This document shows, piece by piece, positions 1-8,298 of a stretch of 64,000 nt of DNA. Made by a program: the position numbers and the translations under genes. The notes under the pieces were generated by a model, which was not told the origin of the DNA, did not search any database, and worked only from the letters and a program-made list of their open reading frames with translations. Origin of the DNA: Streptomyces sp. NBC_00683 (lineage in GTDB: Bacteria > Actinomycetota > Actinomycetes > Streptomycetales > Streptomycetaceae); NCBI RefSeq assembly GCF_036226745.1, contig NZ_CP109013.1, positions 3,658,001 to 3,722,000 on the forward strand, given 5' to 3'. Positions within the stretch are counted from its first letter, which is position 1, and each line of letters opens with the position of its first letter.

Positions 1-1289
1 GGCTCGGGGTCGGGTTCGGCCTCGGGGCCCGGCTCGGGCTCGGGGTCCGTTTCAGCCTCGGGCCCGGTCTCTTCGGCCTCGGTGGTCCCGGCCCCCGCGG
101 CCCGGTCCGCAGCAGCCTCCGGAGCGGGGCCCGCGTCCGGCGCAGGGGCGGCGGGTTCGGGCTCGGGTGCGTCCGCGGCGCCGTTGCCCGCCTCGTCGAA
201 GGCAGGGCGTGCGTGGTGCCAGGGTGCGTCCGTGCTGCGGACGGCACGAGGCGCACGCGTGCTCGTGGGCCCGGTGTCTGTGGGCCCGGCGTCTGTGGGC
301 TCGGCGTCTGTGGGCCCGGCGTCAGCCGGTGCAGGTGCCGCGTCCGCCTCGGAGGGCGGTGCGGTCTCCCCACCGGTGGCCGGCGGCGGCCCGGCCGGAG
401 CTGGAGGCTCGGTGGCCGGGGCGGCAGGCTCCGCCGACTGGCTCGCCGACCCCTGGGAGACACTGCGGCTCCGACGCGGCGGGGCGGCCTGCGGAGTCGC
501 CGTGACATCCGGCGCAGTGGCATCCGGCGCAGTGACATCCGGTGTCGTGGCATCCGGTGTCGTGGCATCCGGTGTCGTGCCCGCCGCGGCGTCCGGCGCC
601 GCGGGGCGCTGCGCCGCCGAGCCTTCGCCCGCGGTGCGGGCCCTGCGTACAGGACGGTCGCCCGCCGCCCGGGCACCCCTGGCCGGGCGGGCCGGGGCAG
701 GCGGGAGCTGGCCCTTGAGCGGGCCCCACTCGTTGGGGTCGGGGACGCCCGGCGGCAGCATGGTGCGCCGCTTGGGCCCGCCGTGTTCGGACTCGCCCGG
801 CTCCTTCGCGCCCGGCCAAGCCTTGGCGACCCGGGCGGCCAGGACGAAGTCCTTCCGCAGCGGGTGGCCTTCGAAGCCCTCGGGCAGCAGGAGCGGAACC
901 AGATGCGGGTGGTCCTCGAAGCGGACGCCGAACATCTCGTGCGTCTCGCGCTCGTGCCAGGCCGCACCCGCGTACACGTCGATCGCGCTGGGCAGTGCGG
1001 GCGCCTCGTGCGGGACCGTCGTACGCACCAGCAGGCGCCGGACCCGGCCGCTGCTCGGCGCGGCGACGTGGGCGCAGACGAGGAAACCGGTGCCCGGCTC
1101 ATCGACCGCGCTCAGCCAGTCGAAGTAGCCGCAGCCCAGCTCGTCGCGGGCCGTTTCGAGGGCGGCGATCCACGAGGAGGCGGGAACGTCGACGGTCAGC
1201 AGGTCGTACGCGTACGCAGCCGTGGCGTCCTCGCCGAAGATGTCGGCGACGGCATCCGGCAGCCGGTCGTACGTGTCCGCGGCGTTCAC
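1..1289 (-). CDS. nuoC: NADH-quinone oxidoreductase subunit C (second copy), long repetitive C-terminal tail, 3' end outside window
   Basis: Peripheral-arm subunit of respiratory complex I, which helps form the quinone-reducing module with NuoB and NuoD. The GTG at 1289 overlaps the nuoB2 stop by 4 bp (GTGA), a translational-coupling arrangement. Residues 1 to about 190 read as NuoC, with the family signature [18 protein letters not shown] near 130-146. After that the frame stays open to position 1 with no stop and turns into Ala/Pro/Glu/Thr-rich sequence. It includes five (A/V)T(T/A)PD pentapeptides (about 504-580), four D(A/T)(G/E)PT units (about 264-325) and a Pro-Glu run at the window edge. 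The 430 or so codons in the window are about twice the length of ordinary NuoC (about 240 aa). The tail is probably disordered and its function is unknown. Confidence 0.85.
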   Translation of the reverse strand, partial: MNAADTYDRLPDAVADIFGEDATAAYAYDLLTVDVPASSWIAALETARDELGCGYFDWLSAVDEPGTGFLVCAHVAAPSSGRVRRLLVRTTVPHEAPALPSAIDVYAGAAWHERETHEMFGVRFEDHPHLVPLLLPEGFEGHPLRKDFVLAARVAKAWPGAKEPGESEHGGPKRRTMLPPGVPDPNEWGPLKGQLPPAPARPARGARAAGDRPVRRARTAGEGSAAQRPAAPDAAAGTTPDATTPDATTPDVTAPDATAPDVTATPQAAPPRRSRSVSQGSASQSAEPAAPATEPPAPAGPPPATGGETAPPSEADAAPAPADAGPTDAEPTDAGPTDTGPTSTRAPRAVRSTDAPWHHARPAFDEAGNGAADAPEPEPAAPAPDAGPAPEAAADRAAGAGTTEAEETGPEAETDPEPEPGPEAEPDPE

Positions 1290-1921
1290 TTCTGCTCCTC
1301 CCCCGGTGCCTTCGGGGCGGCGACGAGACCGCTGCGGAGCGCGGCGGTCGAGGGGCGGGCGGTGTCCTCGGTGGCGTACCGCTCGGCGAGCGACTCGCGG
1401 GCGATCTTCTCCTGGAGCTTGAGAATGCCCTGGAGCAGGGCTTCGGGCCGGGGCGGGCAGCCGGGTACGTACACGTCGACGGGGATGATCTGGTCGACGC
1501 CCTTCGTCACGGAGTACGAATCCCAGTAGGGGCCGCCGCAGTTGGAGCAGGCGCCGAAGGAGATGACGTACTTCGGTTCGGGCATCTGCTCGTAGAGCCG
1601 CTTCACCGCGGGGGCCATCTTGTCCGTCACGGTGCCGGACACGATCATGAGGTCGGCCTGCCGCGGGCCGGGGGCGAACGGGATCACGCCGAGCCGGATG
1701 AAGTCGTGGCGCGCCATGGAGGCGGCGATGAACTCGATGGCACAGCAGGCGAGTCCGAAGTTGAAGACCCAGAGGCTGTAGCGGCGGCCCCAGTTGAGGA
1801 CCACCTTCATCGGTTCGGGCGCGAGCCGGGACAGCACACCGAGCTTCTTCGGCTCGGGCAGCAGCGTCGGATCGGGCAGCGGAACGGGAGGTTCGGGGTT
1901 CGGCCGGCTCGTCACGCCCAT
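1286..1921 (-). CDS. nuoB: NADH-quinone oxidoreductase subunit B (second copy)
   Basis: Complex I connecting subunit that would hold the terminal [4Fe-4S] cluster N2, which passes electrons to quinone. It has 211 residues. The cluster ligands are visible: the CC pair in [10 protein letters not shown], the Cys of FGACSNCGG and the Cys of [10 protein letters not shown]. The third motif contains an extra Cys (CSNC) where the other NuoB in this window has CASS. ATG at 1921 was chosen because it directly follows the family start and overlaps the end of nuoA2 by 10 bp. The C terminus (last 30 or so residues) is a variable tail. It belongs to a separate partial nuo set whose remaining genes lie to the left of the window. 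Confidence 0.93.
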   Translation of the reverse strand: MGVTSRPNPEPPVPLPDPTLLPEPKKLGVLSRLAPEPMKVVLNWGRRYSLWVFNFGLACCAIEFIAASMARHDFIRLGVIPFAPGPRQADLMIVSGTVTDKMAPAVKRLYEQMPEPKYVISFGACSNCGGPYWDSYSVTKGVDQIIPVDVYVPGCPPRPEALLQGILKLQEKIARESLAERYATEDTARPSTAALRSGLVAAPKAPGEEQK

Positions 1922-2313
1922 TCGAGGACGCCCTTCTTCCATGCGTAGAGCAGTCCTACGGCCAGGAAACCGAGGAAGATGAACATTTCCACCAGCGTCG
2001 TCGCACCGTATCCGGGTGCCGCGAACACCGTTGCCCACGGGAACAGGAAGATCGAGTCGACGGCGAAGATCACGTACAGGAAGGCGTAGACGTAGTAGCG
2101 GACCTGGGTGTGGGCCCAGCCCTCCCCCACGGGGTCCACGCCGCACTCGTAGGTGAGAAGTTTCTCCGGCGTCGGGACCACGGGCCTGAGCAGTCGGCCG
2201 GCCCCGAAGGCGACGGCGACGAACAGCACGCCGACCAGGGCGAGCAGTCCGACCACTGAGTAGCTCTGGAAGTAGTCCGACGCGAGAACGGTCGGTCCCG
2301 GCACGTCCGCCAC
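1912..2313 (-). CDS. nuoA: NADH-quinone oxidoreductase subunit A (second copy)
   Basis: Small membrane subunit of complex I with three predicted membrane helices (starting near [20 protein letters not shown]) and the conserved loop [21 protein letters not shown], which carries the cysteine near the quinone cavity. GTG at 2313 is preferred because GAGGGAG and GAGG sequences lie just upstream, giving 133 residues. An in-frame ATG at 2355 would add 14 residues, and a GTG at 2304 is also possible. It is the first gene of the second nuo set and is divergent from the sensor kinase at 2480. Confidence 0.88.
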   Translation of the reverse strand: MADVPGPTVLASDYFQSYSVVGLLALVGVLFVAVAFGAGRLLRPVVPTPEKLLTYECGVDPVGEGWAHTQVRYYVYAFLYVIFAVDSIFLFPWATVFAAPGYGATTLVEMFIFLGFLAVGLLYAWKKGVLEWA

Positions 2314-2479
2314 GTCCGCCCCTCGCTCCCTCAGCTGTCCGACGTCTGTACGCACGGGAGTCTAGGCCCTGTTAAAGAGAGGGTAAGCAGCCGCGTCGGA
2401 CAAGTGGTGGGGTTATCCCTACTTCGCCCCACCCACGAACCCCATGGCGTGCGCGGGTTCCGCCCGGCAGGCTGGGTCC

Positions 2480-3670
2480 ATGACCATGAGCCCCTCCCTG
2501 CCGGACAACGACCGTCCGCCGCCCGCCCGCTTCGCTTTCGACCGGCAGACGTGGAAGGAGATCGCGTATCTCCTGGCCAACCTTCCGATGGCAATTGCCG
2601 GATTCGTCTACACCGTGTTCCTGATCGGTGTGGGCGTGGGGCTCTCCGTCACCGTCGTCGGTCTGCCGTTGCTCGCCCTCGGGCTGCAGGGCGCGCGCGG
2701 GCTCGGCCGGGCGGAGCGGGCGCGTGCGCGGGGGATGCTCGGGGTGCGGATCGATGAGCCGAGCCCCATGCCGCGCAGCCGCCGCGACCGGGGGTTCTTC
2801 TCCTGGCTGTGGTCGGGGCTGAGGGATCCGGTGGGCTGGCGGGCGCTGTTGTTCTCGTTCATGCGGCTGCCGTGGGGTGTGGCGACGTTCGCCGTGACGC
2901 TGGTGAGCCTCTTCGTGCTCTGGCCGGTGCTTCCCTACATCGCGCGGGGGCTGACGAACGCGGACCGGGCGATGGTGCGGGGGCTGCTCTCCCCCTCCGA
3001 CGAGCTGGAGGCCCGGATCGCCGAGCTGGAGTCGGACCGCGGGGTGGTCGTGGACACCGCCGCCGCGGACCTGCGCCGCATCGAACGGGACCTCCACGAC
3101 GGCGCCCAGGCCCGCCTCGTCGCCCTCGCCATGGACCTCGGCCTCGCCAAGGAGAAACTGACCGCCGACCCCGAAGCAGCCGCCCGCATGGTCGACGAAG
3201 CCCACGGCGAAGTGAAGGTCGCCCTCCAGGAACTCCGCGACCTCGCCCGCGGCATCCACCCCGCCGTCCTCACCGACCGCGGCCTGGACGCGGCCCTCTC
3301 CGCCATCGCCTCCCGCTGCACCGTCCCCGTGAACGTGTCCGTGGAGCTGCCCGGCAGGCCCGCGGAGGCCATCGAGGGCATCGCGTACTTCACCGTGTCC
3401 GAGCTCCTCCAGAACGTCAGCAAGCACAGCCGCGCCCGGTCGGTGTCCGTCGAGGTGTGGCGCTCGCACGAGCGGCTGCTGATCCAGGTGACGGACGACG
3501 GGGTCGGCGGTGCGCGGCTGGACGGCGGCACGGGCATGGCGGGGCTGGCGGAGCGGCTGGGCGCGGTCGACGGGCTGTTCGTGCTGGACTCTCCGGAGGG
3601 CGGGCCAACCACGGTCACCGCGGAGCTGCCGTGGCGCGACCGTACGGCAGCCGCGTCGAAGACCCTCTGA
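2480..3670 (+). CDS. two-component sensor histidine kinase with four-helix membrane sensor domain
   Basis: A 396-residue NarL/DegS-type histidine kinase. The N-terminal third is a membrane sensor domain with helical pairs around 22-60 and 110-150 (the putative-sensor type seen in many actinobacterial kinases). It is followed by a dimerisation/phosphoacceptor helix with His206 in RRIERDLHDGAQARL, and a HATPase domain with SELLQNVSKHS and DDGVGGA. The DNA from 3059 to 3345, covering the phosphoacceptor region, is identical to 4622-4908 in the next gene. ATG 2480 was chosen by alignment of the start region with the second kinase; ATG 2486 is an alternative and the ribosome site is weak. It probably acts with the regulator at 5436. 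The signal is unknown. Confidence 0.88.
   Translation: MTMSPSLPDNDRPPPARFAFDRQTWKEIAYLLANLPMAIAGFVYTVFLIGVGVGLSVTVVGLPLLALGLQGARGLGRAERARARGMLGVRIDEPSPMPRSRRDRGFFSWLWSGLRDPVGWRALLFSFMRLPWGVATFAVTLVSLFVLWPVLPYIARGLTNADRAMVRGLLSPSDELEARIAELESDRGVVVDTAAADLRRIERDLHDGAQARLVALAMDLGLAKEKLTADPEAAARMVDEAHGEVKVALQELRDLARGIHPAVLTDRGLDAALSAIASRCTVPVNVSVELPGRPAEAIEGIAYFTVSELLQNVSKHSRARSVSVEVWRSHERLLIQVTDDGVGGARLDGGTGMAGLAERLGAVDGLFVLDSPEGGPTTVTAELPWRDRTAAASKTL
3059..3345 (+). repeat. 287-bp block, copy 1 (identical to 4622-4908)
   Basis: Every base in this block matches 4622-4908 at a constant offset of 1563. The first differences are 3058 (C versus G) and 3346 (G versus C). It covers the phosphoacceptor helix and linker of the kinase, while the membrane domains on the left and the ATPase domains on the right differ clearly. 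Such a sharply bounded identity suggests recent gene conversion. Confidence 0.97.
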
Positions 3671-3786
3671 CGGCGTTCCGGTGGTGGAGGGGTGGGGAAA
3701 ACCCCCGGCCGGATACGGAGACCGTCCTCATGGTGCGGATCCTCCCGGCGCAGCAGTCTTGAGATACCAGCCGTTGTATCGGCCCG

Positions 3787-3834
3787 CGGGGAGCTCCCGC
3801 TCAGAAGAAGCGGGGAGTTCCCGCCCAGAAGAAA
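3787..3834 (+). repeat. two tandem 24-bp repeats upstream of second kinase
   Basis: Copy 1 is 3787-3810 and copy 2 is 3811-3834. They differ at three positions. Each contains a short inverted repeat of the form CGGGGAG-C/T-TCCCG. They sit 17-64 bp upstream of the ATG at 3851, so they could be an operator pair or a leader hairpin. This interpretation is inferred. Confidence 0.7.
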
Positions 3835-3850
3835 CGGACGGACGCCACTG

Positions 3851-5206
3851 ATGGCCACGGCATACGGACCGGACACACGGGACCACCACCGGCCCGGTGC
3901 CGGATCGGGCGGCTACCCCCCGGAGAAGCACTTCTTCCCGGCGGCCCTGCGCGCGCCCTTCGAGGCGCGGACGTGGCGCGAGCTCGCCTATCTGGTACTG
4001 AGCCTGCCGATCAGCGTGGTGCTGTTCAGCTTCGCGATCACGATGATGTCGCTGGGCCTGGGCATGCTGATCACCTTCCTCGGCATTCCGATACTCGCCG
4101 CGGGTCTGGTCATGTGCCGCGGCTTCGGCGCGATGGAGCGTGTCCGCGCCCGTGGGCTGCTGAGGCTGGACGTGGCCGATCCCGCGCCGGTACGGGGCAG
4201 GACGGGCGGCCTGATGTCCTGGGTCGGTGCGGTACTGAAGAGCGGGGTGTCCTGGCGGCATCTGCTCTACGCCCTGCTGCACTTCCCGTGGGCGCTGTTC
4301 GCCTTCGTCGTCTCGGTGACGTTCTGGACGTACGGGTGGGCCATGTTCACCTATCCGCTGTGGCGCTGGGTCTTCCCGGCGTACGCGGGCATCGACGGGG
4401 TCCAGCTGTACGGCGACAGCACCCATCAGATCTACCTCGACTCCGCCTTCGAGATGGCGGTCACCAGCGGTCTCGGCCTGGTCCTCGTCCTGGTCACGCC
4501 GTGGATCATCCGCGGTCTGGCGTCCGTGGACCGGGTGATGGTCGGCGGCCTGCTCGGCCCCTCGCGGCTGGCGACCCGGGTCTCGGAGCTGGAGTCCGAC
4601 CGCGGGGTGGTCGTGGACACGGCCGCCGCGGACCTGCGCCGCATCGAACGGGACCTCCACGACGGCGCCCAGGCCCGCCTCGTCGCCCTCGCCATGGACC
4701 TCGGCCTCGCCAAGGAGAAACTGACCGCCGACCCCGAAGCAGCCGCCCGCATGGTCGACGAAGCCCACGGCGAAGTGAAGGTCGCCCTCCAGGAACTCCG
4801 CGACCTCGCCCGCGGCATCCACCCCGCCGTCCTCACCGACCGCGGCCTGGACGCGGCCCTCTCCGCCATCGCCTCCCGCTGCACCGTCCCCGTGAACGTG
4901 TCCGTGGACCTGGAGTCGCGGCCCGCCCAGGCGATCGAGGGCATCGCGTACTTCACGGTCTCCGAGCTCCTCCAGAACGTCAGCAAGCATGCGCGGGCCA
5001 CCCGTGCGGGGGTCGATGTGTGGCGTGCCGCGGACCGGCTGATGCTCCAGGTGACGGACAACGGGCGCGGCGGGGCCGACCTCACGTCGGGCAGTGGTCT
5101 GGCCGGTCTGACCGAGCGGCTGGACGCGGTGGACGGCATCCTCGTGGTGGACTCCCCCGCCGGCGGCCCGACGACGGTCACGGCCGAGCTGCCCTGGCGG
5201 GGCTGA
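3851..5206 (+). CDS. two-component sensor histidine kinase, paralogue of the preceding gene
   Basis: A 451-residue histidine kinase with the same architecture as its neighbour but a longer sensor region. Membrane helices occur around 45-80 and 130-165, followed by an insertion (roughly 165-195) and another helix around 205-225. Phosphoacceptor His270 lies in the RRIERDLHDGAQ motif and the HATPase domain has SELLQNVSKHA and DNGRGGA. ATG 3851 was chosen because upstream in-frame sequence is the 24-bp repeat array. The block 4622-4908 is identical to the first kinase. The gene is followed by a strong hairpin (5234-5279), so the response regulator downstream may also have its own promoter. Confidence 0.88.
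   Translation: MATAYGPDTRDHHRPGAGSGGYPPEKHFFPAALRAPFEARTWRELAYLVLSLPISVVLFSFAITMMSLGLGMLITFLGIPILAAGLVMCRGFGAMERVRARGLLRLDVADPAPVRGRTGGLMSWVGAVLKSGVSWRHLLYALLHFPWALFAFVVSVTFWTYGWAMFTYPLWRWVFPAYAGIDGVQLYGDSTHQIYLDSAFEMAVTSGLGLVLVLVTPWIIRGLASVDRVMVGGLLGPSRLATRVSELESDRGVVVDTAAADLRRIERDLHDGAQARLVALAMDLGLAKEKLTADPEAAARMVDEAHGEVKVALQELRDLARGIHPAVLTDRGLDAALSAIASRCTVPVNVSVDLESRPAQAIEGIAYFTVSELLQNVSKHARATRAGVDVWRAADRLMLQVTDNGRGGADLTSGSGLAGLTERLDAVDGILVVDSPAGGPTTVTAELPWRG
4622..4908 (+). repeat. 287-bp block, copy 2 (identical to 3059-3345)
   Basis: This is the second copy of the perfectly identical kinase segment. Similarity resumes after a short divergent stretch (GIAYFTVSELLQNVSKH) but with several base changes, so the perfect identity is confined to this block. 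Confidence 0.97.
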
Positions 5207-5233
5207 GAGTTCCCGCCGCGCACGAACCACTCC

Positions 5234-5279
5234 AGCGCAGCGCCCCGGCCGCCTCGACGGCGGCCCGGGGCGCTGCGCT
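5234..5279 (+). terminator. strong hairpin after second kinase
   Basis: AGCGCAGCGCCCCGG pairs with its complement CCCGGGGCGCTGCGCT, and the stem continues through CCGCC/GGCGG with a single-base bulge and a TCGA loop. It starts 27 nt after the kinase stop. There is no T run, as is usual for high-GC actinobacteria. Confidence 0.75.
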
Positions 5280-5435
5280 CGGCGTGCGGCGGACGAAAGC
5301 TGCTTGTACGGCCCGTCCGGGCGTCGATCCTGGGATGCTTGGCGTCGCGGGGACGGCGCGTTCGGCGGCGTACGCACGGATCACCATCAAACGTTGAACA
5401 TGGACAGTGGGGGACACAGCGTCGTGGAGGAACGA

Positions 5436-6095
5436 GTGCGGGTTGTCATTGCCGAGGACTCAGTACTGCTTCGGGAGGGACTCACCCGGCTTCTGACCGA
5501 TCTCGGGCACGACGTCGTCGCGGGGGTGGGGGACGCCGAGGCGCTGATCAAGACCGTGAGCGACCTCGCCGCCCAGGACGCGCTGCCCGATGTGGTGGTC
5601 GCCGATGTGCGGATGCCACCGACCCACACCGACGAGGGGGTGCGGGCCGCGGTGCGGCTGCGCAAGGAGTACCCGGACATCGGGGTGCTGGTCCTCTCGC
5701 AGTACGTCGAGGAGCAGTACGCCACCGAGCTGCTGGCCGGCAGCAGCCGGGGGGTGGGTTACCTGCTGAAGGACCGGGTCGCCGAGGTCAGGGAGTTCGT
5801 GGACGCCGTGGTGCGGGTGGCCCAGGGCGGGACCGCGCTGGACCCCGAGGTGGTGGCGCAGCTGCTGGGCCGGAGCCGCAAGCAGGACGTGCTGGCGGGG
5901 CTCACCCCGCGCGAGCGGGAGGTCCTCGGTCTGATGGCGGAGGGGCGGACGAATTCGGCGGTGGCCAAACAGCTGGTGGTCAGCGACGGCGCAGTGGAGA
6001 AGCACGTCAGCAACATCTTCCAGAAACTGGGGCTGTCACCCAGTGATGGAGATCACCGGCGTGTTCTGGCTGTTCTCACCTATCTCAAGTCGTAG
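5436..6095 (+). CDS. NarL/FixJ-family response regulator
   Basis: A 219-residue DNA-binding response regulator. The receiver domain (1-125) has acidic residues Glu7/Asp8, phosphoacceptor Asp57 in VVADVRMP and a Lys in GYLLKDRV. The C-terminal LuxR-type helix-turn-helix (about 150-215) begins LTPREREVLGLMAEG and includes GAVEKHVSNIFQKLGL. GTG 5436 was chosen because GGAGG lies 5 nt upstream. An in-frame ATG at 5400 would add 12 residues and has no such site. It is the likely partner for one or both kinases upstream. Target genes are unknown, and the divergent nuoA2 and downstream korAB are candidates by position only. Confidence 0.9.
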   Translation: MRVVIAEDSVLLREGLTRLLTDLGHDVVAGVGDAEALIKTVSDLAAQDALPDVVVADVRMPPTHTDEGVRAAVRLRKEYPDIGVLVLSQYVEEQYATELLAGSSRGVGYLLKDRVAEVREFVDAVVRVAQGGTALDPEVVAQLLGRSRKQDVLAGLTPREREVLGLMAEGRTNSAVAKQLVVSDGAVEKHVSNIFQKLGLSPSDGDHRRVLAVLTYLKS

Positions 6096-6342
6096 TGATC
6101 CGACGATGTAGTGGCAGTGGAGCGAAATCCCAGGCCTGGAACGAAAGGATGAGTGCCGAAGGCGTTCATCCGACGGCCGGGGGGTCCGAGAAATATGGCA
6201 AAGCGTGACGAATCCGTGTCCCAAAAACACGTCCACCATATGATCGGTCCAAAGAAGGCGACCCTTACAGAAGTAGGGTGGGGCCTGGACCGCCGGCGGG
6301 CCGGCCGGTCCCGAGCCGCCGCCCCGAGGGAGGTCCAGTTCA
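6096..6342 (+). promoter_or_regulatory. leader/promoter region of korAB
   Basis: A 247-bp non-coding stretch that is less GC-rich than its surroundings. It contains two small inverted repeats: CGTGT/ACACG around 6220-6232, and ACCCT/AGGGT around 6261-6279 with a further AC/GT pair. It probably holds the korA promoter. I could not assign -35 and -10 boxes with confidence. Confidence 0.4.
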
Positions 6343-8298
6343 GTGACCAGCCAGGTCAGTAGCCCAGCCGGAAAGACCGATGAGGCCAGCGAGGCTGTCG
6401 TCGGGGAGCAACGCGCCCCCCAGTCAGATCAACCGGGCGCCGCTGAGAAGGAAATCCGCCGTCTGGACCGGGTGATCATTCGCTTCGCGGGTGACTCGGG
6501 TGATGGCATGCAATTGACGGGTGACCGGTTCACGTCGGAGACGGCGTCGTTCGGGAACGACCTGTCGACGCTGCCGAACTTCCCGGCCGAGATCCGGGCG
6601 CCTGCCGGTACGTTGCCGGGTGTGTCGTCGTTCCAGCTGCACTTCGCGGACCACGACATCCTGACCCCGGGCGACGCACCGAACGTCCTGGTCGCGATGA
6701 ACCCCGCCGCACTCAAGGCGAACATCGCCGATGTTCCGCGCGGGGCGGACATCATCGTGAACACGGATGAGTTCACGAAACGCCCGATGGCGAAGGTCGG
6801 TTATGACACGTCTCCGTTGGAGGACGGGTCGCTCGAGGCGTACAACGTGCATCCGGTGCCGTTGACGACGTTGACGATCGAGGCTTTGAAGGAGTTCGGG
6901 CTTTCCCGTAAAGAGGCCGAGCGGTCGAAGAATATGTTTGCGCTCGGGTTGTTGTCGTGGATGTACAACCGTCCGACGGAGGGTACGGAGAAGTTTCTCC
7001 GGTCGAAGTTCGCGAAGAAGCCGGTCATTGCCGAGGCGAATGTGGCGGCGTTCCGGGCGGGCTGGAATTTCGGTGAGACGACGGAGGACTTCGCTGTCTC
7101 TTATGAGGTGGCTCCTGCGACGCAGGCGTTCCCGACGGGTACGTACCGCAATATTTCTGGGAATCTCGCGTTGTCGTACGGTTTGATCGCGGCGGGGCGG
7201 CTGGCGGATCTGCCGGTGTACCTGGGTTCGTATCCGATCACTCCTGCGTCGGACATCCTGCATGAGCTGTCGCGTCACAAGAACTTCGGTGTGCGGACGT
7301 TCCAGGCGGAGGACGAGATCGCGGGGATCGGGGCGGCGCTGGGTGCGGCGTTCGGTGGTTCCCTCGGGGTGACGACGACGTCGGGTCCGGGTGTGGCGCT
7401 GAAGTCGGAGACGATCGGTCTGGCGGTGTCTTTGGAGTTGCCGTTGCTGATCATCGACATCCAGCGGGGTGGTCCGTCGACGGGGCTGCCGACGAAGACG
7501 GAGCAGGCGGATCTGCTGCAGGCGATGTACGGGCGCAACGGTGAGGCTCCGGTGCCGATCGTGGCTCCCAGGACGCCGGCGGACTGCTTCGACGCGACGC
7601 TGGACGCGGTGAGGATCGCGTTGACGTACCGGACTCCGGTGTTCCTGCTGTCGGACGGGTATCTGGCGAACGGTTCGGAGCCGTGGCGGATCCCGGAGAT
7701 CGACAGTCTTCCGGATCTGCGGACGCAGTTCGCGACGGGCCCGAACCATGAACTGGCCGACGGTACGGAGGTGTTCTGGCCCTACAAGCGGGATCCTGGG
7801 ACGCTGGCCCGTCCGTGGGCGGTGCCGGGGACGCCGGGGCTGGAGCACCGGATCGGCGGGATCGAGAAGCAGGACGGCACGGGGAACATCTCCTACGACC
7901 CGGCCAACCACGACTTCATGGTCCGTACCCGCCAGGCGAAGATCGACGGGATCACGGTGCCGGACCTGGAGGTCGACGATCCGGCGGGGGCCGCCACCCT
8001 GGTGCTGGGGTGGGGTTCGACGTACGGGCCGATCACCGCGGCGGTACGGCGGCTGCGGGCGGCCGGTGAGCCGATCGCGCAGGCCCACCTGCGTCACCTC
8101 AACCCGTTCCCGAAGAACCTCGGCGAGGTGCTGAAGCGGTACGACAAGGTCGTCGTCCCGGAGATGAACCTCGGCCAGCTCGCCACCCTGATCCGGGCCA
8201 AGTACCTGGTCGATGCCCGCAGTTTCACCCAGGTCAACGGAATGCCCTTCAAGGCCAAGCAGCTCGCCACAGCCCTCAAGGAGGCCATCGATGCCTGA
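6343..8298 (+). CDS. korA: 2-oxoacid:ferredoxin oxidoreductase subunit alpha (gamma-alpha fusion)
   Basis: Large subunit of the CoA-dependent oxidoreductase that decarboxylates 2-oxoglutarate (or a related 2-oxoacid) and reduces ferredoxin, an alternative to the 2-oxoglutarate dehydrogenase complex. It has 651 residues. Residues 40-225 form the gamma domain (FAGDSGDGMQLTG at the start), and about 250 onward is the alpha domain with GSYPITPASDILHEL and TSGPGVALKSE. The gamma-alpha fusion is normal for the KorA/OorA type. The GTG start has GAGGGAGG about 9 nt upstream. Codon style changes within the gene, with many TTG and T-ending codons before about 7700 and almost all C-ending codons after. 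It overlaps korB by 8 bp. Confidence 0.93.
   Translation: MTSQVSSPAGKTDEASEAVVGEQRAPQSDQPGAAEKEIRRLDRVIIRFAGDSGDGMQLTGDRFTSETASFGNDLSTLPNFPAEIRAPAGTLPGVSSFQLHFADHDILTPGDAPNVLVAMNPAALKANIADVPRGADIIVNTDEFTKRPMAKVGYDTSPLEDGSLEAYNVHPVPLTTLTIEALKEFGLSRKEAERSKNMFALGLLSWMYNRPTEGTEKFLRSKFAKKPVIAEANVAAFRAGWNFGETTEDFAVSYEVAPATQAFPTGTYRNISGNLALSYGLIAAGRLADLPVYLGSYPITPASDILHELSRHKNFGVRTFQAEDEIAGIGAALGAAFGGSLGVTTTSGPGVALKSETIGLAVSLELPLLIIDIQRGGPSTGLPTKTEQADLLQAMYGRNGEAPVPIVAPRTPADCFDATLDAVRIALTYRTPVFLLSDGYLANGSEPWRIPEIDSLPDLRTQFATGPNHELADGTEVFWPYKRDPGTLARPWAVPGTPGLEHRIGGIEKQDGTGNISYDPANHDFMVRTRQAKIDGITVPDLEVDDPAGAATLVLGWGSTYGPITAAVRRLRAAGEPIAQAHLRHLNPFPKNLGEVLKRYDKVVVPEMNLGQLATLIRAKYLVDARSFTQVNGMPFKAKQLATALKEAIDA

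Noticed and set aside
504-580. 15-bp repeats considered as a CRISPR or minisatellite outside a gene
   Set aside because: No spacers, and the period of 15 keeps the nuoC2 frame and yields regular pentapeptides, so they are coding repeats.
82-1529. Two plus-strand frames opposite nuoC2 (about 350-440 codons)
   Set aside because: They are Ala/Gly/Arg low complexity and lie antisense to the recognisable NuoC sequence.
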